From: Clostridia bacterium
Lineage (GTDB): Bacteria > Bacillota > Clostridia > Peptostreptococcales > Anaerovoracaceae
Length of the DNA: 30,525 bases
NCBI GenBank assembly: GCA_024403215.1
Contig: JAKSSJ010000003.1
Location: 1-30,525 of the forward strand
Direction: 5' to 3'
Shown: positions 22,851 to 30,525 of the stretch, piece by piece
Position numbering within the stretch: the first letter of the stretch is position 1
How the letters are laid out: each line of letters starts with the position of its first letter
The notes under the pieces: model-generated
Seen by the model: only the letters and a program-made list of their open reading frames with translations
Told to the model about the DNA's origin: nothing
The model's database searches: none
Program-made: the position numbers and the translations under genes

Positions 22851-24782
22851 TTACTTTAAATCGCCAAGGCCAAGCTTTTTAAGCGTATGAGCTGTTGGGA
22901 TACCATTGCTATCCCATCCTCTTGCTTTATAGTATCTCTTCTTCAGTTCATCAAGAGGAACCTTTGTTGTTGGATCATCTGGATCTTGAGGTACATCTGT
23001 AAGTCTTGTTGGCAGTGTATCCATTGCTGCGCTTACGCCAAACTTTGTGTTGACATATCTTTCAAGGTTATATGATCTTTCACCTGTTCTTAAGTATTTA
23101 CCAAATGTCATTGGCATACCAAGTGCATACTTAAACATCTTTGTATGATGGAATACAGGAAGGTGAATCGCAAGTGCAGGAGAACATCTATTGATAAACC
23201 TAAGTGCCCAAGCAATATGTGGAATTGCCTTGTTGCAAGCTGTTGTAATGAAGCTATTTGGCTTTGTGATAAGTGGTGCAGGGAAGAATGCATATGATGT
23301 AAATAAGCATTGTCCTGATGCTGAAATAGTCTCCATAAGATCTTGGAACATCATTGCAAAGTCTGCCTTTGCATTTGGTGTTTGCGAATCTGTATACAAG
23401 CCAAGTCCTTCAACAATTACAAGGTATCCGCCGTTTAAGTGGCAACCACCTCTATTAGCAATTGCATAGCCAAGTCCCTGTCCTACAGCCCTTCTTGGCT
23501 CGTAGGCTGCAAGTTCCATACCTTTTGAGTGAATAGCAAACTCTTTTCCGCCGTACTTCTCTGACAGGCGTTTTGAGCCTTCTGCAAGCTCGTTTCCTAT
23601 TCCTCTTCTATATGCTATATCTTCAAATGTTTGAGAGATATTATCAATCTTTCCAAACTCAAGGCCATTGTTCCAAAGGCCCTTTTCATTTGCTTCCATT
23701 GCCCATGCAAGTGTTGATGATGCGGAAATGGTATCCATTCCAAGCTCATCAATCTCATAGTTCCAATCGAGGATCTTTTGCATGTCGTTATTCAAAATGC
23801 CGCCGCCAAGAAGGCCTAGTGTCTCAAGCTCTGGACCCTTAACATCTTTTCCTTCAACCTTAACGGTTCTTGCGCACTTAATTGGGCAAGTAAGGCAGCC
23901 CTTATTTACAATGTTATAATCCTCGGCAAGTGTTTCTCCGTTAACATCATCGAAGTCATCAAACTTACCGTAGTTATAGTTTTTGGTTGAGAGCAGTCCC
24001 CTCATCTGCATCTGTGATACCAGTGCTGCTGTTCCAAGGCGTGGAAGCTGATTTCCTGTAAGAGGGTGTTCTCTAAGATAGGTAAACCATTTCTGACACC
24101 ATGCAGTTGTTTTTTCTTGATCTGCTACAGAAACAGTTTTTGTTCCTCTTACTGTAATAGCCTTAAGATTCTTCCATCCAAACACAGCACCAACGCCGCC
24201 TCTTCCGGAAACTCTTTCATCAGAAATTACAGAAGCACAAAGAACAAGATTTTCTCCTGCAGGTCCTATAACCACATCGGCAAACTTCATAGCTTTACCA
24301 TTGGCTAGCTTATGTTTTTCTTTCAAAGCCTCTTGCGCTGCTCCAGTTTTCATACCCCACAAATCATCTGCATTGTGAAGTGTAAATTCCCCATTATTAA
24401 TCTCAAGCCAAGAATGCTCACTGCATTTGCCTTTTAAGATTAAAGCGTCAATCCCTGCCTTCTTAAGATAGTAACCGAATCTGCCACCACAGTTTGAAGA
24501 CGTTGTGATGCCCGTTTGTGGTGAGAGAGTAGAAATATTAAATCTGCTTGAGCTTGGTGCTCCGGTTCCTGTTAAAGGACCAGTAGAAATAATAATCAGG
24601 TTTTCTTCTGAGAAAGGTTTTTCATTACCAGTAAAATTGTCGGCCATAATTTTGCTGGCCATTGTTTTACCGCCAATGAAAAGCTCACGTTCCTTATCGG
24701 ACCATGGATACTCAGTTACCTCTCCATTTGACAGATTGTACATCACAACTCTGCCCATGTATCCTGCGTACTTGCTAGCCAT
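22851..24782 (-). CDS. aor: Aldehyde:ferredoxin oxidoreductase, tungsten type
   Basis: A 643-aa enzyme of the AOR family. The cofactor-binding N-terminal domain has ISTGPLTGTGAPSSSRFN and SSNCGGRFGYYLKKAG. The [4Fe-4S] ligands C296, C299 and C303 lie in KGCLTCPIKC, with the fourth likely C492 in SGQCLFTSY; these positions nearly match Pyrococcus furiosus AOR (288, 291, 295, 494). ELGMDTIS at 346-353 matches the conserved DxxGxD segment. AORs oxidise aldehydes to acids with ferredoxin and can run in reverse to reduce acids. They use a bis-pterin tungsten cofactor. Specificity cannot be read here. A strong AAGGAG site precedes the ATG. It is the first gene of the cluster and divergent from the papain-fold protein. 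Confidence 0.95.
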   Translation of the reverse strand: MASKYAGYMGRVVMYNLSNGEVTEYPWSDKERELFIGGKTMASKIMADNFTGNEKPFSEENLIIISTGPLTGTGAPSSSRFNISTLSPQTGITTSSNCGGRFGYYLKKAGIDALILKGKCSEHSWLEINNGEFTLHNADDLWGMKTGAAQEALKEKHKLANGKAMKFADVVIGPAGENLVLCASVISDERVSGRGGVGAVFGWKNLKAITVRGTKTVSVADQEKTTAWCQKWFTYLREHPLTGNQLPRLGTAALVSQMQMRGLLSTKNYNYGKFDDFDDVNGETLAEDYNIVNKGCLTCPIKCARTVKVEGKDVKGPELETLGLLGGGILNNDMQKILDWNYEIDELGMDTISASSTLAWAMEANEKGLWNNGLEFGKIDNISQTFEDIAYRRGIGNELAEGSKRLSEKYGGKEFAIHSKGMELAAYEPRRAVGQGLGYAIANRGGCHLNGGYLVIVEGLGLYTDSQTPNAKADFAMMFQDLMETISASGQCLFTSYAFFPAPLITKPNSFITTACNKAIPHIAWALRFINRCSPALAIHLPVFHHTKMFKYALGMPMTFGKYLRTGERSYNLERYVNTKFGVSAAMDTLPTRLTDVPQDPDDPTTKVPLDELKKRYYKARGWDSNGIPTAHTLKKLGLGDLK

Positions 24783-24890
24783 TTTCTGCTCCTTAATTTG
24801 TTATGTTATATAATACGGTTTACATACTATTTATTTAATAATATAGTCGATTATAACATTTTCATGAAAATCCCTCAACAACTTAGATTT

Positions 24891-24905
24891 AAACGATAAT
24901 CGTTT
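24891..24905. promoter_or_regulatory. Palindromic candidate operator, AAACGAT-A-ATCGTTT
   Basis: A perfect 15-bp palindrome about 110 bases upstream of the AOR start and upstream of the papain-fold gene promoter. It has the size of a repressor or activator site, but no matching regulator gene is in the window. Confidence 0.4.
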
Positions 24906-24933
24906 TTAAGAATACAGCGCCTCTCCCAATCAA

Positions 24934-24951
24934 GTGACAAAAATTTGTCAC
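24934..24951. promoter_or_regulatory. Palindromic candidate operator, GTGACAAA-N2-TTTGTCAC
   Basis: A perfect 18-bp palindrome about 35 bases upstream of the predicted promoter of the papain-fold gene. A degenerate 17-base relative (GTGATAAATTTTTGCAC, 24976-24992) overlaps the -35 box, suggesting paired binding sites. Not a CRP-type site: the GTGA/TCAC spacing is ten, not six. Confidence 0.45.
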
Positions 24952-24986
24952 ATGTTTGGGAAAAATTCCTAATTTGTGATAAATTT

Positions 24987-25017
24987 TTGCACACTTTTTC
25001 TAAGATTGGTGTATAAT
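24987..25017 (+). promoter_or_regulatory. Predicted promoter of the papain-fold gene
   Basis: TTGCAC (24987-24992), a 19-base spacer and TATAAT (25012-25017), with TG next to the -10. The spacer is slightly long. Transcription from here gives a leader of about 40 bases ending in a G-rich ribosome binding site (ACGGGGA). Confidence 0.5.
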
Positions 25018-25065
25018 ATTTTACAATAATATATAAATGAAAAAGAGATTTAGGACGGGGAAAAC

Positions 25066-28000
25066 ATGGCACTAACTTATGAAGAAATGCTAGCCTTTAT
25101 TGCTAGCCATAATTATGACGATAATAATTCTGTTGTTTATGATGCATTAATCAAATCTATTAATGGATTAAAGAATTTTAATAAAACAGAAACTGCTATT
25201 ATCAACAACAAAAAGATTAATTACTCGGAATACAGAAAGCGTCTGTCAAAAGTTCTTGATGCATGCGACATTTATATTAGCGACAGAGTTCATAAATCTC
25301 CGACGGATACACAAGAGACTCTAGACTTTGCTAAAAAGGTTAAGGACACCCTTACCCCGTTATTTGAGGCTGCTTTTGCAAAGGAAAAGACAGAAATAGA
25401 AACAACCCTGCAGCATACCGAAGATAGAGAAAAGATAATTGAGGATAATACAAAGCTTAAAAACCTTGCAAAGCTTCAGCGAAACATCGGCGGATCAAGG
25501 ATAGTCGCAAAGAGAAAACAGATTACTGCAAAGCAATCCAAAAAATATTCTTTTTTCAGAAACGTTGCGCATAAGATCTATACTGGACTAAAGGTTGCTG
25601 GTCTTGCTGTGGGCGCATTGCTTTACGATTTATCCTTGCCATTTACCCCTACAAATAAATATATCAAGCAATTTGATTTATCAAAGAAAACAGAGAATGA
25701 AAGAATCCCAGGCACAAAGGGAGAAAACTTTGAAAACGAAAAGACTCTTAGAGAGGTTAACGAGGGCGTAGACAATCAGCCTATTCTAAGGGATTCACGA
25801 AGGATGCCTCTTATCTACGAAAAGAAGATTCTAGAAGATCCATCTCTGCCACCTACAATGTCTCTGCGTTTCCAGCAAGCAAAACTTGGAAGCTCTGTAA
25901 GTGTAACCGCAGACCAAGAGGTTGGGCACGGTTTTGTTGCGCTAAAATATTCAAAGAAAAACCCTATTACAGGAAAAATGGAGCGCTATGAATGCACCTT
26001 TGGTTTTTACCCTAAGATTGGCAATCCAGCTTTTTCAATAATGACTGCACAGGTTGAGGAGGGTCTGCACGTTCCAGGCGAAGTTTGTGATGACTATGAC
26101 CACACCTATGCTGTAGAAAAAGTTTATGAAGTAAATAATAAAAAGATTAATCAGGTAATACTTGCCGCACAGCAATACGAAAAAGAAGGATATAACATAG
26201 TCAAAAGAAACTGTGCTGGCTTTACTTATGCAATGGCCAAAGTTGCCGGAATCGAGCCGGAACAATATATGCAGCCAACGGATTTCCAAGCCGCTGTTTT
26301 ACCAGTACTATATGGCTTTACGTCCTTCGGCGGCCCTATGATGTCTAGAATCGGCGAACACAAGGTGCTAAAGCGCAGCGTAGAAACCGACTACAGCTAC
26401 GGAAATTTTGGAAACAAAAAAATAACCCCAGAGACAATTCGTAAATTTTCAAAAACAGAATTTAACTTAAGAACGGAAGGATACTCTCCTTCTCAGATCA
26501 CAGAAGTAATTCGTGCAGACCATGGCAATCCTTTAAGTGGACGCTACACTGAGATTTCAAAAATTAAGTACGCAGATCTTTTGGAAAGCGTTGACACAGA
26601 TATTGCTAAGTTCCAAGCCGTGCTCGATAAGTACGCAGACAAGCACAATCTCCCAGAGCTTAAGGAGAATAACGCAAAGCTGCGTGAATACATGAAAACT
26701 CAATACTATGTTTTGTATAACGATTCATCTTTTGCGCTTAAGCAATACACAAAAGATGGCGATGATGTTAAATTGCATAGCGTTAAGCAGCAAAGAATAG
26801 CATGCAAAAAGATTGCTAATACAGCAAACACCTTTAAAAAAGATTTGTCTGACATATTCTACGACACATATAAGGGCGATCCTGAACTCAACTTACTATT
26901 TAACGGTTACATAAGTAAGCTTACCGGGATTAGTGGATATATGAATTATCTTTATGAAGATCTTGCAGAAGCACTAAGATACCCTGTAAACCTTGATGCA
27001 ATAAAAGATCCAAACGAGCGAGCATACTACGAGGCAATTACAAATGCAGATTATACAGACTTTGTAGATTTTAAAAGAGACGACGCTCAAGCAATTAAGG
27101 ACTTCCTTTTCCAGCGCGTCACATACAAATTCCCGGTTACAGATAACAAGGGCAACGTTAAAGCGAAAAAAATATCTCTAGCACAATCTGAGGTTATCGC
27201 CGGAATCAAGCTGTTCGGCTCAATAGAACAGACACTAAGGTATAAATGGCTTAGACGAATCGATGAAAACAAGCTCACAAAAGCAGAAAAGAAAGAATTT
27301 GCAGAGTACAAAAAGAAGGCAGACACATATAACAATTTTATAAAATCGGCAGAAAGCATATTAGAAAGACCTCAGGCAACAAGGGAAGATATAGAATTCG
27401 TCTTCTCAGAGCTTCCTGATTTAGAGGATCCAAGCCTAAACTCTAACAGCCAGGTTTCGTTTTCAGCACGTCAAGTTTCAAGACCAAGCGAATCCCTTAA
27501 AGGAATTATTTTCGGAAAAACTCTTCAGGGATTAAAAGAAAAGCTCAAGGGTCTTTCAACAGAGGCAATCCTAAACAATCCTAATCTCGTAACAGAAACA
27601 ATAGGACAATTTTTTGCTGAAAAAATGGCGGGTGATGCTTTCAAAGACATCATTGATGTCCTAGGCAACGAAATAAAGAAGGATTATCCTTTCGACAAAA
27701 AGAACGATACAGAGCAAACCTATAAGCTCAATTTAAATAAAAAGGTATATGACAGGCTTATGGATGAACTCTATCAAACTTATCTAAGTCCTCTTTTAAA
27801 CGAGGTTTCCGAAGTAAAGTCGGCAGAATATGAACAGGCAGCCAATGCTGATATAAATAATCCGCAATTAAATCAACTCAGCACAAACATTTTAACTGCT
27901 GGCAACGCATTAAATTATGGGGTTTCAAAAGAATACAACGCCTTGATCGCAAACAAGTTTAATATTAATCCTAGCCTGTATACTTTAAAGCTCAGCATTT

Positions 28001-28470
28001 TTGATAACATGACAGACCTAGAAAGGCAAGCTAACTTGAATCCAGAGCAGAAATCTGCTGAACTTAAAAAGCTCACAGCTCAATTGCTTGCAGTAAACGA
28101 TCTAATGCAACCTGGCGCAGAAAAAGTAAAACCTATAACCAAGGAAATGATTGATCAAAAGACAGCACACTACCTAAGACACGATGCTTTGACTAATGAA
28201 ACCGTACCATCAGTAACAAAGATTCTTAAGGAATCAACCAGTAGTGGCAATATGATCACTCCTGTAGATGTAGGACTGGTAAATACATTTAAGATGTATA
28301 GCATGTCTAAGCAAAAAGCCGAGAAAAAAAGCTTTGACAAGGCAAAAAAATTCTTCGATAGAATAAAAATTGAAGATAGCTCCATAGAGCCATCAAAGAA
28401 ACAAAAGGATGCCAAAGAACCAGAAGTTAAAGATCTTGGAACAAAGGATGGTGCATTAAAATGGCTATAA
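25066..28470 (+). CDS. 1134-aa protein with permuted papain-like (NlpC/P60-LRAT) core
   Basis: A large cytosolic protein with no signal peptide. Residues 1-165 are helical and charged. A hydrophobic stretch at about 170-192 (YTGLKVAGLAVGALLYDLS) could insert in a membrane. Residues about 265-410 look like a circularly permuted papain-like thiol hydrolase: H288 in EVGHGFVALKY, a TFGFYP turn at 311-316, and C383 in KRNCAGFTYAMAKVAGI, the His-then-Cys order and NC-aromatic context of LRAT/YiiX-type enzymes. These act as peptidases, amidases or acyltransferases. The 700-aa remainder is helical and unrecognised, ending in a lysine-rich tail. A proteolytic effector, a toxin or a housekeeping enzyme are all possible. 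The GNAT gene overlaps its last ten bases, so the two are made together. Confidence 0.75.
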   Translation: MALTYEEMLAFIASHNYDDNNSVVYDALIKSINGLKNFNKTETAIINNKKINYSEYRKRLSKVLDACDIYISDRVHKSPTDTQETLDFAKKVKDTLTPLFEAAFAKEKTEIETTLQHTEDREKIIEDNTKLKNLAKLQRNIGGSRIVAKRKQITAKQSKKYSFFRNVAHKIYTGLKVAGLAVGALLYDLSLPFTPTNKYIKQFDLSKKTENERIPGTKGENFENEKTLREVNEGVDNQPILRDSRRMPLIYEKKILEDPSLPPTMSLRFQQAKLGSSVSVTADQEVGHGFVALKYSKKNPITGKMERYECTFGFYPKIGNPAFSIMTAQVEEGLHVPGEVCDDYDHTYAVEKVYEVNNKKINQVILAAQQYEKEGYNIVKRNCAGFTYAMAKVAGIEPEQYMQPTDFQAAVLPVLYGFTSFGGPMMSRIGEHKVLKRSVETDYSYGNFGNKKITPETIRKFSKTEFNLRTEGYSPSQITEVIRADHGNPLSGRYTEISKIKYADLLESVDTDIAKFQAVLDKYADKHNLPELKENNAKLREYMKTQYYVLYNDSSFALKQYTKDGDDVKLHSVKQQRIACKKIANTANTFKKDLSDIFYDTYKGDPELNLLFNGYISKLTGISGYMNYLYEDLAEALRYPVNLDAIKDPNERAYYEAITNADYTDFVDFKRDDAQAIKDFLFQRVTYKFPVTDNKGNVKAKKISLAQSEVIAGIKLFGSIEQTLRYKWLRRIDENKLTKAEKKEFAEYKKKADTYNNFIKSAESILERPQATREDIEFVFSELPDLEDPSLNSNSQVSFSARQVSRPSESLKGIIFGKTLQGLKEKLKGLSTEAILNNPNLVTETIGQFFAEKMAGDAFKDIIDVLGNEIKKDYPFDKKNDTEQTYKLNLNKKVYDRLMDELYQTYLSPLLNEVSEVKSAEYEQAANADINNPQLNQLSTNILTAGNALNYGVSKEYNALIANKFNINPSLYTLKLSIFDNMTDLERQANLNPEQKSAELKKLTAQLLAVNDLMQPGAEKVKPITKEMIDQKTAHYLRHDALTNETVPSVTKILKESTSSGNMITPVDVGLVNTFKMYSMSKQKAEKKSFDKAKKFFDRIKIEDSSIEPSKKQKDAKEPEVKDLGTKDGALKWL

Positions 28471-29333
28471 ATAATACTCTTGAGTACTTCACCTTTTCAT
28501 CTGATGACTTAGGCGATTTTAAATCAGTAATTCTGCCTAGCATTTATGAAGAGCTATTCCTGCTTGACAGGTTCGACAACAAATCAGTATCAGCCATAGC
28601 TGCTATGGTTGATGGTGTTCCTGTTGCAGCACTGATTGGTCAAATCACTGGAGAAGCTGAAGCAAAAATTCATAGCATCTACGTAAGCACAGATTACAGA
28701 AGAATGGGAATCGCAACCGAACTTCTAAACAGATTCCTTTCTATTTGCAACCAAGAGCTCGACCCAACCTTTGGTGACGATAACAACCTCGTTGCCGTAA
28801 TGGTTTCTACGGAGTATTCACTTCCAGAAGACATGGCAAAAGCGTTTGAAAGCTTCCTTTATGCAAAAGGCTTTAGACTCTTTGATGAAAAAGCTGATGT
28901 GTACTATTTTGAATCAGAACAGCTAGCAGACTTTGGCAAGAAAGAAAATGGCGTTTTCTGCTTTACTGATATTGAAGGAACAGACGAAAAAGAAATCTTT
29001 GATTATTATGATTCAATGAATATTACAGCTGCTGTGAAATACAGCTTCTATGCTGGCACAAAGGATGACCCGAACATAATGCTTTTAGTCAGTGCAGAAG
29101 ATGACGATGTATACTCTTTCACAAGTGTTAAGCTTTCAGAAACTGCAGACGAAGCCGAATACGACAAACTTATATCAGCCGCAATCAATGCAATAAAAGA
29201 AGATAATAAAACTTTCACCATCATTGCTGATGGTGAAAGAAATATATTACATACTTATTGGCAATCACTAGCGCATAAGTATGGTGAAATCGTTAAACAC
29301 ACTATAGCGGGGCTTGCCGCTGTATTTGAATAA
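28461..29333 (+). CDS. GNAT-family N-acetyltransferase, coupled to the papain-fold gene
   Basis: A 290-aa protein. Residues about 10-155 are a GNAT domain with the acetyl-CoA loop YRRMGIATELL (R80-R81-x-G-x-A) after the beta strand IHSIYVST. Residues 160-290 look like a second, GNAT-like half without that loop (it starts FCFTDIEGTDEKE). Its ATG lies inside the last codons of the 1134-aa gene, ten bases of overlap, which normally means coupled translation and a shared function. GNAT proteins acetylate small amines, peptides or protein lysines. It might modify or protect against its partner. No terminator is visible before the convergent iolD gene, 11 bases away. Confidence 0.82.
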   Translation: MAINNTLEYFTFSSDDLGDFKSVILPSIYEELFLLDRFDNKSVSAIAAMVDGVPVAALIGQITGEAEAKIHSIYVSTDYRRMGIATELLNRFLSICNQELDPTFGDDNNLVAVMVSTEYSLPEDMAKAFESFLYAKGFRLFDEKADVYYFESEQLADFGKKENGVFCFTDIEGTDEKEIFDYYDSMNITAAVKYSFYAGTKDDPNIMLLVSAEDDDVYSFTSVKLSETADEAEYDKLISAAINAIKEDNKTFTIIADGERNILHTYWQSLAHKYGEIVKHTIAGLAAVFE

Positions 29334-29344
29334 TCGATATATGA

Positions 29345-30525
29345 CTAATATTTTCTTGCTTTTTTAAGATGCTCAAGGTGATCTTTATAAACGTCCTTCT
29401 GGTTCGGTTTTTCGGAAACTTGAACATCTCCACATCTCCACCAAGAACCGTACCCGTCTGTCATTGACTTTGGAAGAACTCTAATGTCGAGTACTACAGG
29501 TCTGTCTTTAATCTTCTTTGCTTTCTTCAGAGCCGCATAAAGATCATCCATTGTTTTTACAACGAATGATTTAGCACCGTAGCCTTCACCAATCTTTGCA
29601 AAATCAACTGCCATAAAATCTCCGGAAAGTTTTCCATCACTTTCGCGATAACGAAGCTCTGTACAGAGAGTATCGTTGCCGTGACCTACCTGCAGGTTAT
29701 TGATGCATCCGAATGAAGCATTATTAAATACACAAACCGTGATCTTCTTGTGTTCTTGGACTGCAGTGAGAAGTTCGCTGTGAAGCATAATAAAGCTTCC
29801 GTCTCCTACCATGGAATAGACCTCGTGCTCATCGCCTACAGCATATTTAACACCGAGCGCGCCGCTAACTTCATAACCCATACAGGAGTAGCCATATTCC
29901 ATATTGTATGTATCAAGTCCTCTTGCTCTCCACATTCTCTGCATATCTCCCGGAAGCGAACCGGAAGCGCCAATTACGGAATCCTCAGGATCCATAAACA
30001 TATTGATTGCACCTACAACTGCAGTTTGTGTAAGATCTGCATTGAGGTCTTTTACGAAACGCTTGATGCAGCCTTCGTTAGCATCCTTAACTTCAGGAAC
30101 ATATTTTGCGCCATACTTTGTATTGCAAAGTCTTTCGAGTTCCTTATCCCAAGCCTTTCTTGCCTTTTCGATTTCACCTGTATATTTTGACTTGTAGTTT
30201 CCAAGAACTTTCGCAAGTGCAGGAAGTGCTACTTTAGCATCAGCAACTACAGGAACTGCGTCGAGTTTTAATGCCTGAAATTCAGAAACATTGATGTTAA
30301 CAAATTTAGCTTTTTCTGAGAACAACCATTTTGAGGATGTTGTAAAATCTGTATATCTTGTACCTACGCCAATAATTACATCCGCCTCTTTTGCAATCTC
30401 GTTTGCAGCAGAACAACCTGTTGCTCCGATACCACCAAGGTTAAGGTAGTGATCGTATAAAACCGCACCCTTGCCGGCTTGGGTTTCACCAAACGGAATA
30501 TTGAATTGTTCTGCAAATGCTTTGA
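29345..30525 (-). CDS. iolD: IolD, trihydroxycyclohexanedione hydrolase, 5' end missing
   Basis: A thiamine-diphosphate enzyme of myo-inositol breakdown that opens the ring of 3D-(3,5/4)-trihydroxycyclohexane-1,2-dione to 5-deoxyglucuronate. The frame is open to the right edge of the window: translation runs through ETQAGK, a family hallmark, GGIGATGCSAAN and GVGTRYTDFTT before the apparent start at 30325, which is only an internal TTG. The ThDP-binding segment is MVGDGSFIMLHSEL with NNASFGCINNLQ. The C-terminal 393 codons are present, out of about 640 usual for the family. No other iol gene is visible, so its operon must lie to the right. It is convergent with the GNAT gene. Confidence 0.93.
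   Translation of the reverse strand, partial: KAFAEQFNIPFGETQAGKGAVLYDHYLNLGGIGATGCSAANEIAKEADVIIGVGTRYTDFTTSSKWLFSEKAKFVNINVSEFQALKLDAVPVVADAKVALPALAKVLGNYKSKYTGEIEKARKAWDKELERLCNTKYGAKYVPEVKDANEGCIKRFVKDLNADLTQTAVVGAINMFMDPEDSVIGASGSLPGDMQRMWRARGLDTYNMEYGYSCMGYEVSGALGVKYAVGDEHEVYSMVGDGSFIMLHSELLTAVQEHKKITVCVFNNASFGCINNLQVGHGNDTLCTELRYRESDGKLSGDFMAVDFAKIGEGYGAKSFVVKTMDDLYAALKKAKKIKDRPVVLDIRVLPKSMTDGYGSWWRCGDVQVSEKPNQKDVYKDHLEHLKKARKY

Larger units (their letters stand above)
24783..25065. other. Divergent intergenic region with palindromes, no gene
   Basis: The 283 bases between the AOR and papain-fold genes contain no gene or RNA I can support. They hold AAACGATAATCGTTT (24891-24905, 7-bp arms), GTGACAAAAATTTGTCAC (24934-24951, 8-bp arms), GGAA-AAA-TTCC (24959-24969), and a degenerate partial copy of the second at 24976-24992. 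These are listed below where placed well for regulation. Confidence 0.8.

Noticed and set aside
24934..24951. CRP/FNR-type operator
   Set aside because: The GTGA and TCAC halves are separated by ten bases instead of six.
29345..30325. iolD taken to begin at 30325
   Set aside because: That codon is TTG with a Trp codon before it in frame, and the frame continues with conserved IolD sequence to the window edge.
1..30525. CRISPR arrays, tRNA, rRNA, insertion sequences or phage genes
   Set aside because: No repeat-spacer pattern, cloverleaf-forming segment, transposase, integrase or phage structural gene was seen on either strand.

Overview
The window comes from an AT-rich, low-GC Gram-positive anaerobe, most likely one of the Clostridia (Eubacteriales). 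Ribosome binding sites are strong GGAGG-type, lipoproteins carry Gram-positive lipoboxes, and several genes are typical of fermenting anaerobes: a tungsten-type aldehyde:ferredoxin oxidoreductase (AOR), a ferredoxin-fused iron alcohol dehydrogenase, an iron-sulfur L-serine dehydratase, and IolD of myo-inositol breakdown. I cannot place it to genus. No rRNA, tRNA, CRISPR array, transposase or prophage gene is visible.

Layout. 1-590: a MarR repressor and the start of an unidentified gene behind it, both minus. 737-1897: a STAS domain fused to an aminoglycoside-phosphotransferase-like kinase. 1953-4750: a two-gene minus unit (an unrecognised 614-aa protein, then a YitT-type membrane protein) bounded on both sides by the same 30-bp near-perfect palindrome. 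4872-7519: a MATE exporter and L-serine dehydratase, divergently transcribed. 7558-10132: two small orphan membrane proteins, a MaoC-type hydratase and a flavin-reductase-like protein. 10123-24782: a 14.7-kb run of fourteen minus-strand genes. In transcription order this is AOR, MoaD-like carrier, ferredoxin-alcohol dehydrogenase, ThiF-like adenylyltransferase, a structured leader RNA, a FecBCD-type metal-chelate ABC transporter, a duplicated sulfite-oxidase-fold lipoprotein, a THEP1-like P-loop NTPase, NhaC antiporter, AI-2E-family exporter, homocysteine methyltransferase, formate/nitrite-type channel, uridine kinase and an orphan coiled-coil protein. 25066-29333: a 1134-aa orphan protein with a permuted papain-like (NlpC/P60-LRAT) core, translationally coupled to a GNAT acetyltransferase. 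29345-30525: the 3' part of iolD.

How the genes work together. The block 15955-24782 reads as one metal-cofactor and aldehyde-metabolism system: an oxidoreductase using a metallopterin, a MoaD/ThiF pair that could make or sulfurate its pterin, a ferredoxin-fused alcohol dehydrogenase that could take the aldehyde in the opposite direction, and uptake and handling genes for a metal. Between the enzyme half and the transport half lies a leader with a 13-bp terminator stem and an upstream segment able to form an alternative 13-pair antiterminator helix. That is the architecture of a riboswitch or other attenuator.

The other items that stand out are the 1134-aa papain-fold protein with its coupled acetyltransferase, the palindrome-bounded unit at 1953-4750, and the STAS-kinase fusion.
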